From DATBLZ01 sp036555065 (lineage in GTDB: Bacteria > Pseudomonadota > Gammaproteobacteria > Steroidobacterales > Rariloculaceae), in the NCBI GenBank assembly GCA_036555065.1, contig DATBLZ010000124.1, forward strand, positions 1 through 57,103: DNA of 57,103 bases. Direction: 5' to 3'. Made by a program: the position numbers and the translations under genes. The notes beneath the pieces are model-generated. The model saw only the letters and a list, made by a program, of their open reading frames with translations, had not been told where the DNA came from and did no database searches. The stretch's first letter is position 1. Every line of letters begins with the position of its first letter. This document shows, piece after piece, positions 47,998-55,630 of this stretch.

Positions 47998-48752
47998 TGG
48001 TTACCGCGTTTCGCACATCCCTCCCTGCATTCATGTGCTTAGTACTCTGCGCAGGCGCGGCCGTCGCCGAGGAGGTCGCGATCATCGAGTCGAGCGCACC
48101 GGCCTACGAGCCCGGCCAGACGCTCGATCCCGCAAGTCCGCTCATGCTCGCGGCCGAGCAGTTCATCGTCATTGCGACCGAGGACGGGCGCATTCTGCGG
48201 CTCGAAGGGCCGCGCAATGCGCCGATAGCCGCCGAGCTCGAAGGCGACGAGCCGGCGACGGCAGAAGTCATCGGCGCGCTCTCACGTTTGGTCGGCCAAA
48301 CGGGTCCGGAGCCGGGCGGGCTCGCGGGCGTGCGCGGCGAGGAAGACGAAACGCCTCTGGACACGCGGCCTGAGGCCTGGCTCATTCACACCGGGCGCCA
48401 GGGCAACCAATGCTTCTTGAGCGACGCACCGGTCGAGTTGTGGCGCGAGCTCGGCCGTTCCGCAGCGGCGAGCGAGATTACGGACGTTACCGGCGGCGGG
48501 ACCGCGAAAGTCGAATGGGCCGGTCAGGCGCAACGCGCGCCGTGGCCGGCGAGTCTCGGGCCTGTCGACGGCCGCGTCTATCTGCTTCGGCGCGACGACG
48601 CAGTTCGTTCCATTGCGGTGACATTGCGTGCGCTGCCGCCCGAGATCGACGATCACGAGCTTGCGGCCGTCGCTTGGCTTGCGGCCGAAGGCTGTGCACG
48701 ACAAGCACGGCTCTTGCTTGCGCAAGTCGTCGAGAGCGAGCAACCCCAATAG
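47997..48752 (+). CDS. Secreted protein coupled to the CHASE2 cyclase
   Basis: A 251-residue protein with a signal peptide (cleaved after AVAE or just before). The mature region begins VAIIESSAPAYEPGQTLDPASPLMLAAEQFIVIATEDGRILRLEGP in parts, a beta-rich N-terminal half reminiscent of FecR-like periplasmic domains. A helical C-terminal half follows, with two cysteines (NQCFLSD and EGCARQ). The ATG overlaps the cyclase stop, indicating coupled translation. It is a good candidate for the periplasmic ligand or modulator of the CHASE2 domain. I do not know a named family for it. Confidence 0.72.
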   Translation: MVTAFRTSLPAFMCLVLCAGAAVAEEVAIIESSAPAYEPGQTLDPASPLMLAAEQFIVIATEDGRILRLEGPRNAPIAAELEGDEPATAEVIGALSRLVGQTGPEPGGLAGVRGEEDETPLDTRPEAWLIHTGRQGNQCFLSDAPVELWRELGRSAAASEITDVTGGGTAKVEWAGQAQRAPWPASLGPVDGRVYLLRRDDAVRSIAVTLRALPPEIDDHELAAVAWLAAEGCARQARLLLAQVVESEQPQ

Positions 48753-48760
48753 CGCAGCGA

Positions 48761-50290
48761 CTACACGAGCAGCCCGCTAGCCCGCAGACCCCTCGAGCGC
48801 TTGTCGATAACGGTCTCTTGGTCCGTGAGCACGGCCATGAGCTCCGCGTAGAAAGTCGGCGTCATGTGCCGGTTCGCCGCCATGCAGCGCTCGGCGGTTG
48901 CGCGTGCCGCCTGAGCTTCACCGAGACGGCCTAAGACGTTTGCGTAGCTCATGAGCCCCAGCGAGAAGCCGGGTTGCTCGGCGACCGACTCCGCGGCGTG
49001 CTCGCGCGCCTCCCGGCAGCGGTCCTCGCAGGTCAGCGCGACCGACTCGTGGAACAGCCAATACGGTCGGCCCGGATGGCGTGGAGCGCTCGATAGCAGT
49101 CGCCCTATGATCAGGTGCAGCTCCGCGAGATCCTCGGCGCGTCCCGACGCGACGAGCGGCCAACCCATGTATCCCCATGCGCCGAGCTCGAACGGCGCGA
49201 GCTTCGCCGCGCGCCGCAGCAGCACAAGCGACCTTTCGTAATTGCCCGTGTAGGCGTGAACACCCCCTGCAGCCCGCAGCACGATGGGGTCGTTCGGCGC
49301 CTCTCTTTCGGCGCGCTCCGCCATTTCGACCGCGGTGCGTCGGTCCGCCGCCCAATCAGCGCTAGCGCCGTTGAGCGTCGCCTCGGCGATGACGAGACCG
49401 AGTGCCGCTTGCGCGTCGGCATAACCAGGATCGAGCTCGAGCGCGCGTTGCAATAGCGTTTTCGCCTTGGCGATCGTCGACGGGCCGTAGTCGAGCACGT
49501 ACGCTCGCGCCTTTTGAACGAGCTGGCGCGCGCTTTCGTTGCCCGTTGCGTCACCCACACGCTGGATCTCCGCGCGCATGCGCTCCCCGCCGAACGTGCT
49601 CACGACGGATTCGGCGATCCGCCGCTGCGTGTCCCAGACGTCGTCGATGCCGATCTCATAACGCTCGGACCAGAGCACCGTGTCCTTGAGCGAGTCGTCG
49701 AGCTCGACCGTCACGAAGAACTTGTCCTTGCGCAAGGCGACGCTTCCCGTAATGACGTACTGCACGTCGAGCTGCGTTGAAATCTCGCGAAGCCCGCTGC
49801 GCGCGAGCGCATGCGCAGCCGAAGACTGGTGGGAGACGACGCGCAAATCGTGGCACCTCGAGAGCAGCGAATGAAGCTCGATGGTCATCGCGTCGGCAAG
49901 GTACGTGTGCTCGCCGCTCGCGATGAGGTTCTGAAACGGCAACACCGAGATCGACGCAGCAGCAGTCTCGGATGCCGGCGGCCCGGCGAGCGCAAGATGC
50001 GGCTTCGGCCCGGTCACGACGACCTTCTGTCCCTCCGCAGCGAGGTTCCCAGGCACGGTGAGCCGGACGCTTTCGGGCGTGAGCTCATAGGCCCATGCCA
50101 ACACGATCGCGATCGGAAAGCCGATGATCAGGAGGACGATGACGAACGTCACGGTCCACGGCGGCAGCAACAGGTTCGGAAATACGTTGACTGCAACCTG
50201 CGCCAGCAGCCAGCCGACGACGGCGTAGATCAGCGCGACCTTGAAGACGCTGCGCCTTCGGAGCTCTCGAAAGAACGCCCTGATCTTCAT
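48761..50290 (-). CDS. Membrane protein with TolB-like (FlgO) domain and TPRs
   Basis: A 509-residue protein. It starts with the block MKIRAFFRELRRRSVFKVALIYAVVGWLLAQVA (in parts) and two membrane helices (about residues 16-38 and 42-65), ending ELTPESVR. The TolB/FlgO-like domain follows at about 110-250 (ISVLPFQNL, DVQYVITGSVALRKDKFFVTVELDD), then TPR repeats to the C-terminus. This architecture is common next to cyclases and protein kinases in Proteobacteria, but no effector domain is present. The first 24 residues of the longer frame are rejected. It overlaps the glycosyltransferase gene by four bases and converges on the CHASE2 cyclase pair. Confidence 0.82.
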   Translation of the reverse strand: MKIRAFFRELRRRSVFKVALIYAVVGWLLAQVAVNVFPNLLLPPWTVTFVIVLLIIGFPIAIVLAWAYELTPESVRLTVPGNLAAEGQKVVVTGPKPHLALAGPPASETAAASISVLPFQNLIASGEHTYLADAMTIELHSLLSRCHDLRVVSHQSSAAHALARSGLREISTQLDVQYVITGSVALRKDKFFVTVELDDSLKDTVLWSERYEIGIDDVWDTQRRIAESVVSTFGGERMRAEIQRVGDATGNESARQLVQKARAYVLDYGPSTIAKAKTLLQRALELDPGYADAQAALGLVIAEATLNGASADWAADRRTAVEMAERAEREAPNDPIVLRAAGGVHAYTGNYERSLVLLRRAAKLAPFELGAWGYMGWPLVASGRAEDLAELHLIIGRLLSSAPRHPGRPYWLFHESVALTCEDRCREAREHAAESVAEQPGFSLGLMSYANVLGRLGEAQAARATAERCMAANRHMTPTFYAELMAVLTDQETVIDKRSRGLRASGLLV

Positions 50291-50991
50291 TTGATGCGCA
50301 GTAGTCGAGCGATCTTGCGACGGAGATAAGCGTTGTTCCAGCGTTCTCGCCAGCTGCCCCACCCGTGGTGGAAGCCGTAGGTCATTCCGCTGTTGATGTA
50401 GATCTTTTTCTCATAACGCCCGTGGACGCGGCGCGGGCTCAACACGGGCTTCGGCGTAAGACGGACGCCTGAATAACGTTCGCGGTTGTGCAGATAGACA
50501 CGCGTCAGCAACATCGGCCCGGTGACGATGCAGACGTCGGATGCGCTCGCGGCGAACGGTGGGCTCGCCTGGACGTCGGCCAACAGGTCGCGCCACAACG
50601 CATGGCCCGGCACCGATGCGAACACGTAGTTCGCGAGTTGATCGCCATCGTCACCGTAGACACGATCGTACTCGAGCGACAACACGACTTCCGCATCGCC
50701 GTAGTCGTAAGGCCGTACGAACTCGTAGTCCAAGTCGCAATACAGACCACCGAAGTCGTGCATCAACAAGCAGCGGAAGATATCCGCGCGCATGATGACC
50801 CGATCGAAGCCCGCGAATATGGGGTAGAGCTCGGGATGCGCGGCCTTGACGTGAGCGTCCATGCGCTCGTCGGTCCACAACCGGTATTCCCACCCCTTAT
50901 GGTACCGCTTGACCGAATTGACGGCCGTTTTCCACCGGTCGGGGATTTCCTCGCTCTTCCACAGTTGGTGAACGATTGGCGGAATGCGCAT
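50287..50991 (-). CDS. DXD-motif glycosyltransferase (OCH1/capsular type)
   Basis: A 234-residue cytoplasmic GT-A fold enzyme. IPPIVHQLWKSEEIP at the start and RADIFRCLLMHDFGGLYCDLDYEFVRP, which contains the DxD metal motif, are diagnostic of the Gly_transf_sug family. HHGWGSWRERW is at the C-terminus. These enzymes move sugars from nucleotide donors onto polysaccharides or lipids. ATG 50991 is used; the frame also allows a TTG one codon earlier. It lies between a ModA-like gene and the TolB/TPR gene with near-zero spacing. Confidence 0.87.
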   Translation of the reverse strand: MRIPPIVHQLWKSEEIPDRWKTAVNSVKRYHKGWEYRLWTDERMDAHVKAAHPELYPIFAGFDRVIMRADIFRCLLMHDFGGLYCDLDYEFVRPYDYGDAEVVLSLEYDRVYGDDGDQLANYVFASVPGHALWRDLLADVQASPPFAASASDVCIVTGPMLLTRVYLHNRERYSGVRLTPKPVLSPRRVHGRYEKKIYINSGMTYGFHHGWGSWRERWNNAYLRRKIARLLRIK

Positions 50992-50994
50992 CAA

Positions 50995-51741
50995 TCAAGG
51001 CCCGTAGCCGAACTTCTGGATGATCGCGCGAGCCTCGGGCCCTTTGACGAACGCGAGGAAGGCGCGCGCGGCGGGCGTGTCCTTGAGTAGCACGGCCTGC
51101 TGCTCGATCGCCGTATGCAGCTCCTCGGGCACGAGCCAAAACGACCCCTCGATCGGAGCATCGCCACGGACGAGCTGCGAGTACGCGACAAACCCGAGCT
51201 CGGCGTTGCCCGAGTATACGAAGCTGTAGGTTTGACCGATGTCCTGCCCCTGCACGATTCGATCACGCAACGTCTCCCACAATCCACGGCGCTCCAGGAC
51301 CTCGCGCGCCGCGGCGCCATAGGGAGCGAGGTCCGGATTTGCGATCGCAATGTGCCGGAAATCGCCGCTCTCGAGCACGTGTCCTTCGGCGTCGACAAAG
51401 CCCGCGCGTGGGCTCCAAAGCGCGAGCCGGCCAATCGCATACGTAAACCGTGAGCCGCGCACGGCAACGCCGTCGTCCTCGAGTAACGCCGGACGCTCCG
51501 CGTCGGCCGCGAAAAAGAGCTCGAACGGCGCGCCGTTCTTGATCTGTGCGTAGTGTGCTCCCGTCGAGCCGGCGCTGACGGCGACGGTGTGCTCGCTCGA
51601 TGCTTCGAAGCGCGCGACGAGATCGTTCATCGTCGTTGCGAAATTCGTCGCTACGGCGACGCGGATCTCGTCTGCGCGGCCGGCGTCGAGACCTGCCAAC
51701 CAACACGAGGCCACGAGCGCGATCGAAACAAGCCTCTTCAT
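50995..51741 (-). CDS. ModA-like molybdate/oxyanion-binding periplasmic protein
   Basis: A 248-residue substrate-binding protein with signal peptide (cleaved after GRA). The ModA landmarks are visible: IRVAVATNF, SAGSTGAHYAQIKNGAPFELFFAADAERP in part, IAIANPDLAPYG and GNAELGFVAYSQL. It would bind molybdate, tungstate or a related anion for an ABC importer. The permease and ATPase genes modB and modC are absent nearby, so it is an orphan. It is 18 bases downstream of an MFS gene. Confidence 0.85.
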   Translation of the reverse strand: MKRLVSIALVASCWLAGLDAGRADEIRVAVATNFATTMNDLVARFEASSEHTVAVSAGSTGAHYAQIKNGAPFELFFAADAERPALLEDDGVAVRGSRFTYAIGRLALWSPRAGFVDAEGHVLESGDFRHIAIANPDLAPYGAAAREVLERRGLWETLRDRIVQGQDIGQTYSFVYSGNAELGFVAYSQLVRGDAPIEGSFWLVPEELHTAIEQQAVLLKDTPAARAFLAFVKGPEARAIIQKFGYGP

Positions 51742-51759
51742 GCTAGCCGTAACGGCGCG

Positions 51760-53058
51760 TTAGAACCGCGGCGTCGTCGGCCATCGGCGCGACCCGACCG
51801 GTTGCGGTTGGCCTTGCGGGACAGCGGCACGCTCGGCCCCAACGGCGAACCGGTATCGCGGCAAGAAGCTCAAGAGCAGCGCGCTCGTCGCGAGCACGCC
51901 GGCCGCAATGTAGAGGCCCGGGTCGTAGTTGTTGCCCGACAGCTCGTAGCTCTTCGCCAAGCCCGCGATCCCGAGACCCGACCCCAAGTAGAACATGCCG
52001 AAGATCACGCCATAGAGCCTGCCGTAGGCAACGTTGCCGTAGTAACGCTTGATCAGAAACGCGAGGACGTCGAACTCGGCGCCGAGCAGAAGCCCGAGCA
52101 GGATCGCGCTCACGATCGCGGCGTCGGGAAAAAGCGCATAGAGCAGGCACGCGACGGCCCCGCCGATCGACACGGTCAACATCACGAGCGGCGCGAAGAT
52201 GTGATCGATGACGAAACCGACGAGCACGCGCGCGAACAGCAATGCGAAACCGAACAGCGACGCCACGTACGCGGCATTGGCCTGCTCCCAACCCGCGTCC
52301 CGGAGCAGCGGCACCTGCTGGGTGACGAGACTCGTCGCCGTCATGCCGAGCATGAAGAACGCAGCCGTCAGAATCAGGAACGACGGCTCACGCACGGCCG
52401 CCTGGAACGGCACACCGAACGCCTTCTTCTCCGCATGCTGTTTGGCGCTTTCGGCGGTTTCGAGCGGCTCCTTGAGACAAAAGAAAACCGTCGGCCAACT
52501 CACGAACAGGATGATCAGCGCAAGACCGAGGAACGCCGTTCGCCAGTCGAAAGCAGCGATCAGCGCAGTGACGATCAGCGGCACGATCGTCGTCCCGACG
52601 CCGATGCCGGCGTTGGCGCAACCGAGCGCCAAGCCGAGACGACGGTCGAACCAGCGAGTCACGGATTGCAGGAAGCCGAGCGGCCACAGGCCGACGGCCA
52701 ACACGGGGACCAATCCCCACAGCACGTAAAACACTGTCAGGTTCGCGGGCTGGAAGTAGAAGGCGCCGATGCCGACCGCGAACAGCGGAATCGAAGTCAG
52801 GATCACGCGTCGCGGCCCGAAGCGGTCGACGAGAACTCCCTGGAGCGGTGAGACGAGCACGATCATGTAGGAAACGATCGTGACGGCGAGCGATACCTGG
52901 TACCGCGACCAGCCGAGATCCTCCTGGATCGGCGGGATGAACGGGCTGATCGCGAGCACCGCAATGACGCTCGGACCGAATGCGAGCCCGACCATCGAGC
53001 CGAACGTCGTCAGGATGCCCGAGACCGTTGCCTCGGACGACTGCTTTGCCGATTCCAT
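51760..53058 (-). CDS. MFS transporter (oxalate/formate antiporter-like)
   Basis: A 432-residue transporter with twelve hydrophobic segments and a central cytoplasmic loop (about residues 195-230). The loop motif GVLVDRFGPRRVIL between helices 2 and 3 and GYANAGIG-type CANAGIGVGTTIVP in helix 5 fit the monocarboxylate/OFA branch of the MFS. A start at ATG 53058, preceded by GGGGGAAAG, is preferred over the longer frame. It is the first gene of a leftward run with the ModA-like, glycosyltransferase and TolB/TPR genes. The substrate is probably a small carboxylate. Confidence 0.88.
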   Translation of the reverse strand: MESAKQSSEATVSGILTTFGSMVGLAFGPSVIAVLAISPFIPPIQEDLGWSRYQVSLAVTIVSYMIVLVSPLQGVLVDRFGPRRVILTSIPLFAVGIGAFYFQPANLTVFYVLWGLVPVLAVGLWPLGFLQSVTRWFDRRLGLALGCANAGIGVGTTIVPLIVTALIAAFDWRTAFLGLALIILFVSWPTVFFCLKEPLETAESAKQHAEKKAFGVPFQAAVREPSFLILTAAFFMLGMTATSLVTQQVPLLRDAGWEQANAAYVASLFGFALLFARVLVGFVIDHIFAPLVMLTVSIGGAVACLLYALFPDAAIVSAILLGLLLGAEFDVLAFLIKRYYGNVAYGRLYGVIFGMFYLGSGLGIAGLAKSYELSGNNYDPGLYIAAGVLATSALLLSFLPRYRFAVGAERAAVPQGQPQPVGSRRWPTTPRF

Positions 53059-53158
53059 ATGAGTACTTTCCCCCGCCGCTGCGCCGCCGCCCTCGTGCCG
53101 GCGCAATATTAGCCCAAACAGGTCGTATGCGAGCGCGCTCGAAGCCGGACGTCACTGC

Positions 53159-53998
53159 TCATTGGGCTATGTGCACGAACAGATCGTGCATGGAATTCAC
53201 CTTCGCGAGGTAGGCGCGAACGTCGTGGGCGCCGCAGTGCTGGCCCGGCGCCGGACGCAACGCGTCGCCGACATAGAGCTCGCCCGCACCGGCACCGCAG
53301 AGATGTATGACGGCGGCGAGCATTTGCTTCTCGTGCAACGTGGCACTCTCGATCCCGGCCTGTCCCAGCGCCGCCCCGACGTGCCGGTCGAGATACGCCG
53401 ACGTGAGCTCCACCGCATGCGAGGGAATCACGCGGGAGTAGAGCCCGTTGAACCAGCACGAGCGCAAGTCGTGCCACGGTCCTTGCTCGATGGCGACATG
53501 GTCGCGAATGCAGTAGCGCCTTGCCTCGGCGAATGTGCCATCCGTCATTTGGTACATGCCAACGGCGCTCGATGCCGGCCGATAAATCTCGAACGGCTGC
53601 TTCGTCATCGACCAGCGCCAATAGGTGCGTGCAAGCGGATTGCCGGAAGCTTCGACCTGGGCGAGCGCGGCCAGGAACGTCGGCGTCATGACGTTCGTCG
53701 CGTGGCGGCGGAACAGCGGCCCGTACGTCAGCCAGGTTTCGGTCGGGGTCTTGTACAGAGTTCCGCTGACGGGGAAAAGGAGCTCCGAGGGCTTACGCGC
53801 GACTTGATAGGTCCAGTTGACCGCAAGGGAGATCGTCGCGACCAACGCGACCGCGATACCGAGCTGGACGAAGGCCGGCGTCTTTCTGAAACCTCGCCAA
53901 AGGCGCTTGCGCGTACGTGAGCTCGGCAGCCACTGCAGCCATCGGGCACCGTGCTTGCGGCGGGCGCCTGAGCGACTGCTCTTCCCTGATCGTCGCAC
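53159..53998 (-). CDS. Membrane-anchored lytic transglycosylase-like protein
   Basis: A 279-residue protein with a strongly basic cytoplasmic N-terminus, one membrane helix (about residues 45-66) and a periplasmic SLT-like domain. The candidate catalytic Glu is in LAALAQVEASGNP, and SSAVGMYQMTDGTFAEAR is the usual lysozyme-fold follow-up. Several cysteines (RYCIRDH, RSCWFNG, HLCGAG, QHCGAH) suggest disulfides in the periplasm. The arrangement resembles cell-wall-opening enzymes near secretion or surface systems, but none is adjacent. It is probably monocistronic. Confidence 0.75.
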   Translation of the reverse strand: MRRSGKSSRSGARRKHGARWLQWLPSSRTRKRLWRGFRKTPAFVQLGIAVALVATISLAVNWTYQVARKPSELLFPVSGTLYKTPTETWLTYGPLFRRHATNVMTPTFLAALAQVEASGNPLARTYWRWSMTKQPFEIYRPASSAVGMYQMTDGTFAEARRYCIRDHVAIEQGPWHDLRSCWFNGLYSRVIPSHAVELTSAYLDRHVGAALGQAGIESATLHEKQMLAAVIHLCGAGAGELYVGDALRPAPGQHCGAHDVRAYLAKVNSMHDLFVHIAQ

Positions 53999-54023
53999 GC
54001 AGTTGCCACCCTAGCAGAGCGCC

Positions 54024-54854
54024 CTACGGCGCGATGAACGGCGCGCTTTCCTCGATTAACTTCTCGAAGCGCAAGAGATCCTCGTTGCTTTCGATGCATT
54101 CGTATTCGCGGATTCTCTCGTTCGCGCGCAGCCGAAAAGTCTCGTACAGCGTCCACGGCTTCGTGAACACCGCGGGGTCTTCCATCGTGACCGCGTAACG
54201 AATCGTATCGAACGTATCGCGCGTATAGCGCTCCGTGACGCGCAGTTGCTCGCTATGGATCGTGCCGACGCCTTGGAGCCATGTGCCGGTGTTGAATCCC
54301 GTGACGTCGACGACGAGTGTGTCGCCTTCCCAATGCGCGACGGAATCGCCCAAATACGTCGGCTCCATGTCATCGGGATGCCCGCGCCCGTCCGTTGGAA
54401 TGATGCGAAACGCGTGGTGAATCTCATAAAGAATGACGATGCGGTCGGGAAGCTGAATGATCTCGAACGGCAGCGGCCGGAACTGGATGCGCGGCACGCC
54501 CGTGAGCAGGCACCGTGCCATCGGGTCATCGATGCCGAGGCGCGCGAGATACTCCTGCCGTTTCGCTTCGGCCTCGGGCCTGTACGGCGGCGGCTCGGCC
54601 GGCGGATTGGGTGCACGCCCGATCGCTGCGTCAGCAGCCCGCGCAGCGGCGGCCGCATCCTCTCCGGCGTAGAGCATCAGCGCGCCGTTGGCGATCCAGA
54701 TTCCGGAAAGATTCGGCTTGCCGTCCGCCGTGCGCGGAATCGGCGATACCTCTGGCGGCGCGCTCGCGGGTTGCGCGCCGAGGAAAAACGACCAACAGAC
54801 GCCGACAAGCGCCACGGCAGCGATCGAGGACCACGTGCGAATACTCGAGCGCAC
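54024..54854 (-). CDS. Secreted protein partnered with DUF6152 (second module)
   Basis: A 276-residue exported protein. After a signal peptide comes PRTADGKPNLSGIWIANG, a motif seen in many unannotated secreted proteins of environmental Proteobacteria and Acidobacteria. A beta-rich core with HWEGDTLVVDVTGFN, LRVTERYTRDTFDTIRY and IREYECIES follows. The last three motifs match the paralogue at 33281-34024. It is 35 bases downstream of a DUF6152 gene. No catalytic residue is recognised; it is probably periplasmic. Confidence 0.75.
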   Translation of the reverse strand: MRSSIRTWSSIAAVALVGVCWSFFLGAQPASAPPEVSPIPRTADGKPNLSGIWIANGALMLYAGEDAAAAARAADAAIGRAPNPPAEPPPYRPEAEAKRQEYLARLGIDDPMARCLLTGVPRIQFRPLPFEIIQLPDRIVILYEIHHAFRIIPTDGRGHPDDMEPTYLGDSVAHWEGDTLVVDVTGFNTGTWLQGVGTIHSEQLRVTERYTRDTFDTIRYAVTMEDPAVFTKPWTLYETFRLRANERIREYECIESNEDLLRFEKLIEESAPFIAP

Positions 54855-54889
54855 TTCAGTGCCTCGTGCGTACGCGCAGCGTCATACCG

Positions 54890-55291
54890 TCACCGCCCCC
54901 CGGTGCCGGCGGGAGGACCTGCCGCGAGTTTGCGACCGTCGGCGAGCGTGACCCACCGCGCGAAGCCGAGCTGTGGCTCGACGCGCGCGAGCCATCCGAA
55001 GACAGTGACGGTATCGCCGCGCTTGAGCGTGACGTCGCGCTGCCACCCTTGGCGCACGAGCATGTTCGGCGGATAGCCTTCGAAGCGCCACTGCGTAACG
55101 GTGCCGTCCTCGCCCGTGACGTCGATCGAGAAGTGAATGTGCGGATTCGTCCACTCGACGCGCGTGACCGTCCCGCTCATCGTGACGGCCTTCTCGCCGT
55201 CGTAGATCGCGGCGAACGAGTGATGCGCGTGGGCGGCGTGCCCGGTCACCAACGCGGCGGCACACACGAGAAGAGTCACTCGAATCCCCAT
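54890..55291 (-). CDS. DUF6152 family secreted protein (second module)
   Basis: A 133-residue protein with a signal peptide cut before HHSFAAIYDGEKAVTMSGTV. It has the DUF6152 pattern: mature paired His, WTNPHIHFSIDV and GDTVTVFGWLARVEP. It carries a Gly/Pro-rich tail. It is about as long as the paralogue at 32902-33297 but clearly diverged. It precedes and probably acts with the secreted protein at 54024-54854. Confidence 0.83.
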   Translation of the reverse strand: MGIRVTLLVCAAALVTGHAAHAHHSFAAIYDGEKAVTMSGTVTRVEWTNPHIHFSIDVTGEDGTVTQWRFEGYPPNMLVRQGWQRDVTLKRGDTVTVFGWLARVEPQLGFARWVTLADGRKLAAGPPAGTGGR

Positions 55292-55324
55292 TGTCGTGGT
55301 CCGCTGGTGGCCCGGCCCACTATG

Positions 55325-55630
55325 CTACCTTTTGACGAATCTCCTCACCAGCCAGAAACCCGTCGTGACGAGGGCGCTATTTGCGACAGCGACGGCCGCA
55401 AAAGCAAAGAATCCACCGACCGTCCACCACTGCCGCGAAAGCCAGTCCAGCGCAAGAATTAGATCGATCAAGGGAAGCGTGAGGAGCCTACTCAGTTGTC
55501 GAGCAATGAGGAGCCAAGTCGGAGCAACACCGCTACCGTCCGCGAATCCCTGCGCCATCGCGGCGATGAAATACCAGATCACGACGGTCAGTAAAAAATG
55601 CACGCCGCCGAAGAGAATGTAGCGTCTCAT
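55325..55630 (-). CDS. Small membrane protein downstream of the surface protein
   Basis: A 101-residue protein with three likely membrane helices (about residues 7-28, 42-62 and 70-92) and a basic C-terminus WLVRRFVKR. Its ATG overlaps the stop of the large surface protein by four bases, so the two are translated together. No family is recognised. It may assist export of its neighbour or, if that neighbour is a toxin, act as its immunity protein; neither is shown by the sequence. Confidence 0.65.
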   Translation of the reverse strand: MRRYILFGGVHFLLTVVIWYFIAAMAQGFADGSGVAPTWLLIARQLSRLLTLPLIDLILALDWLSRQWWTVGGFFAFAAVAVANSALVTTGFWLVRRFVKR

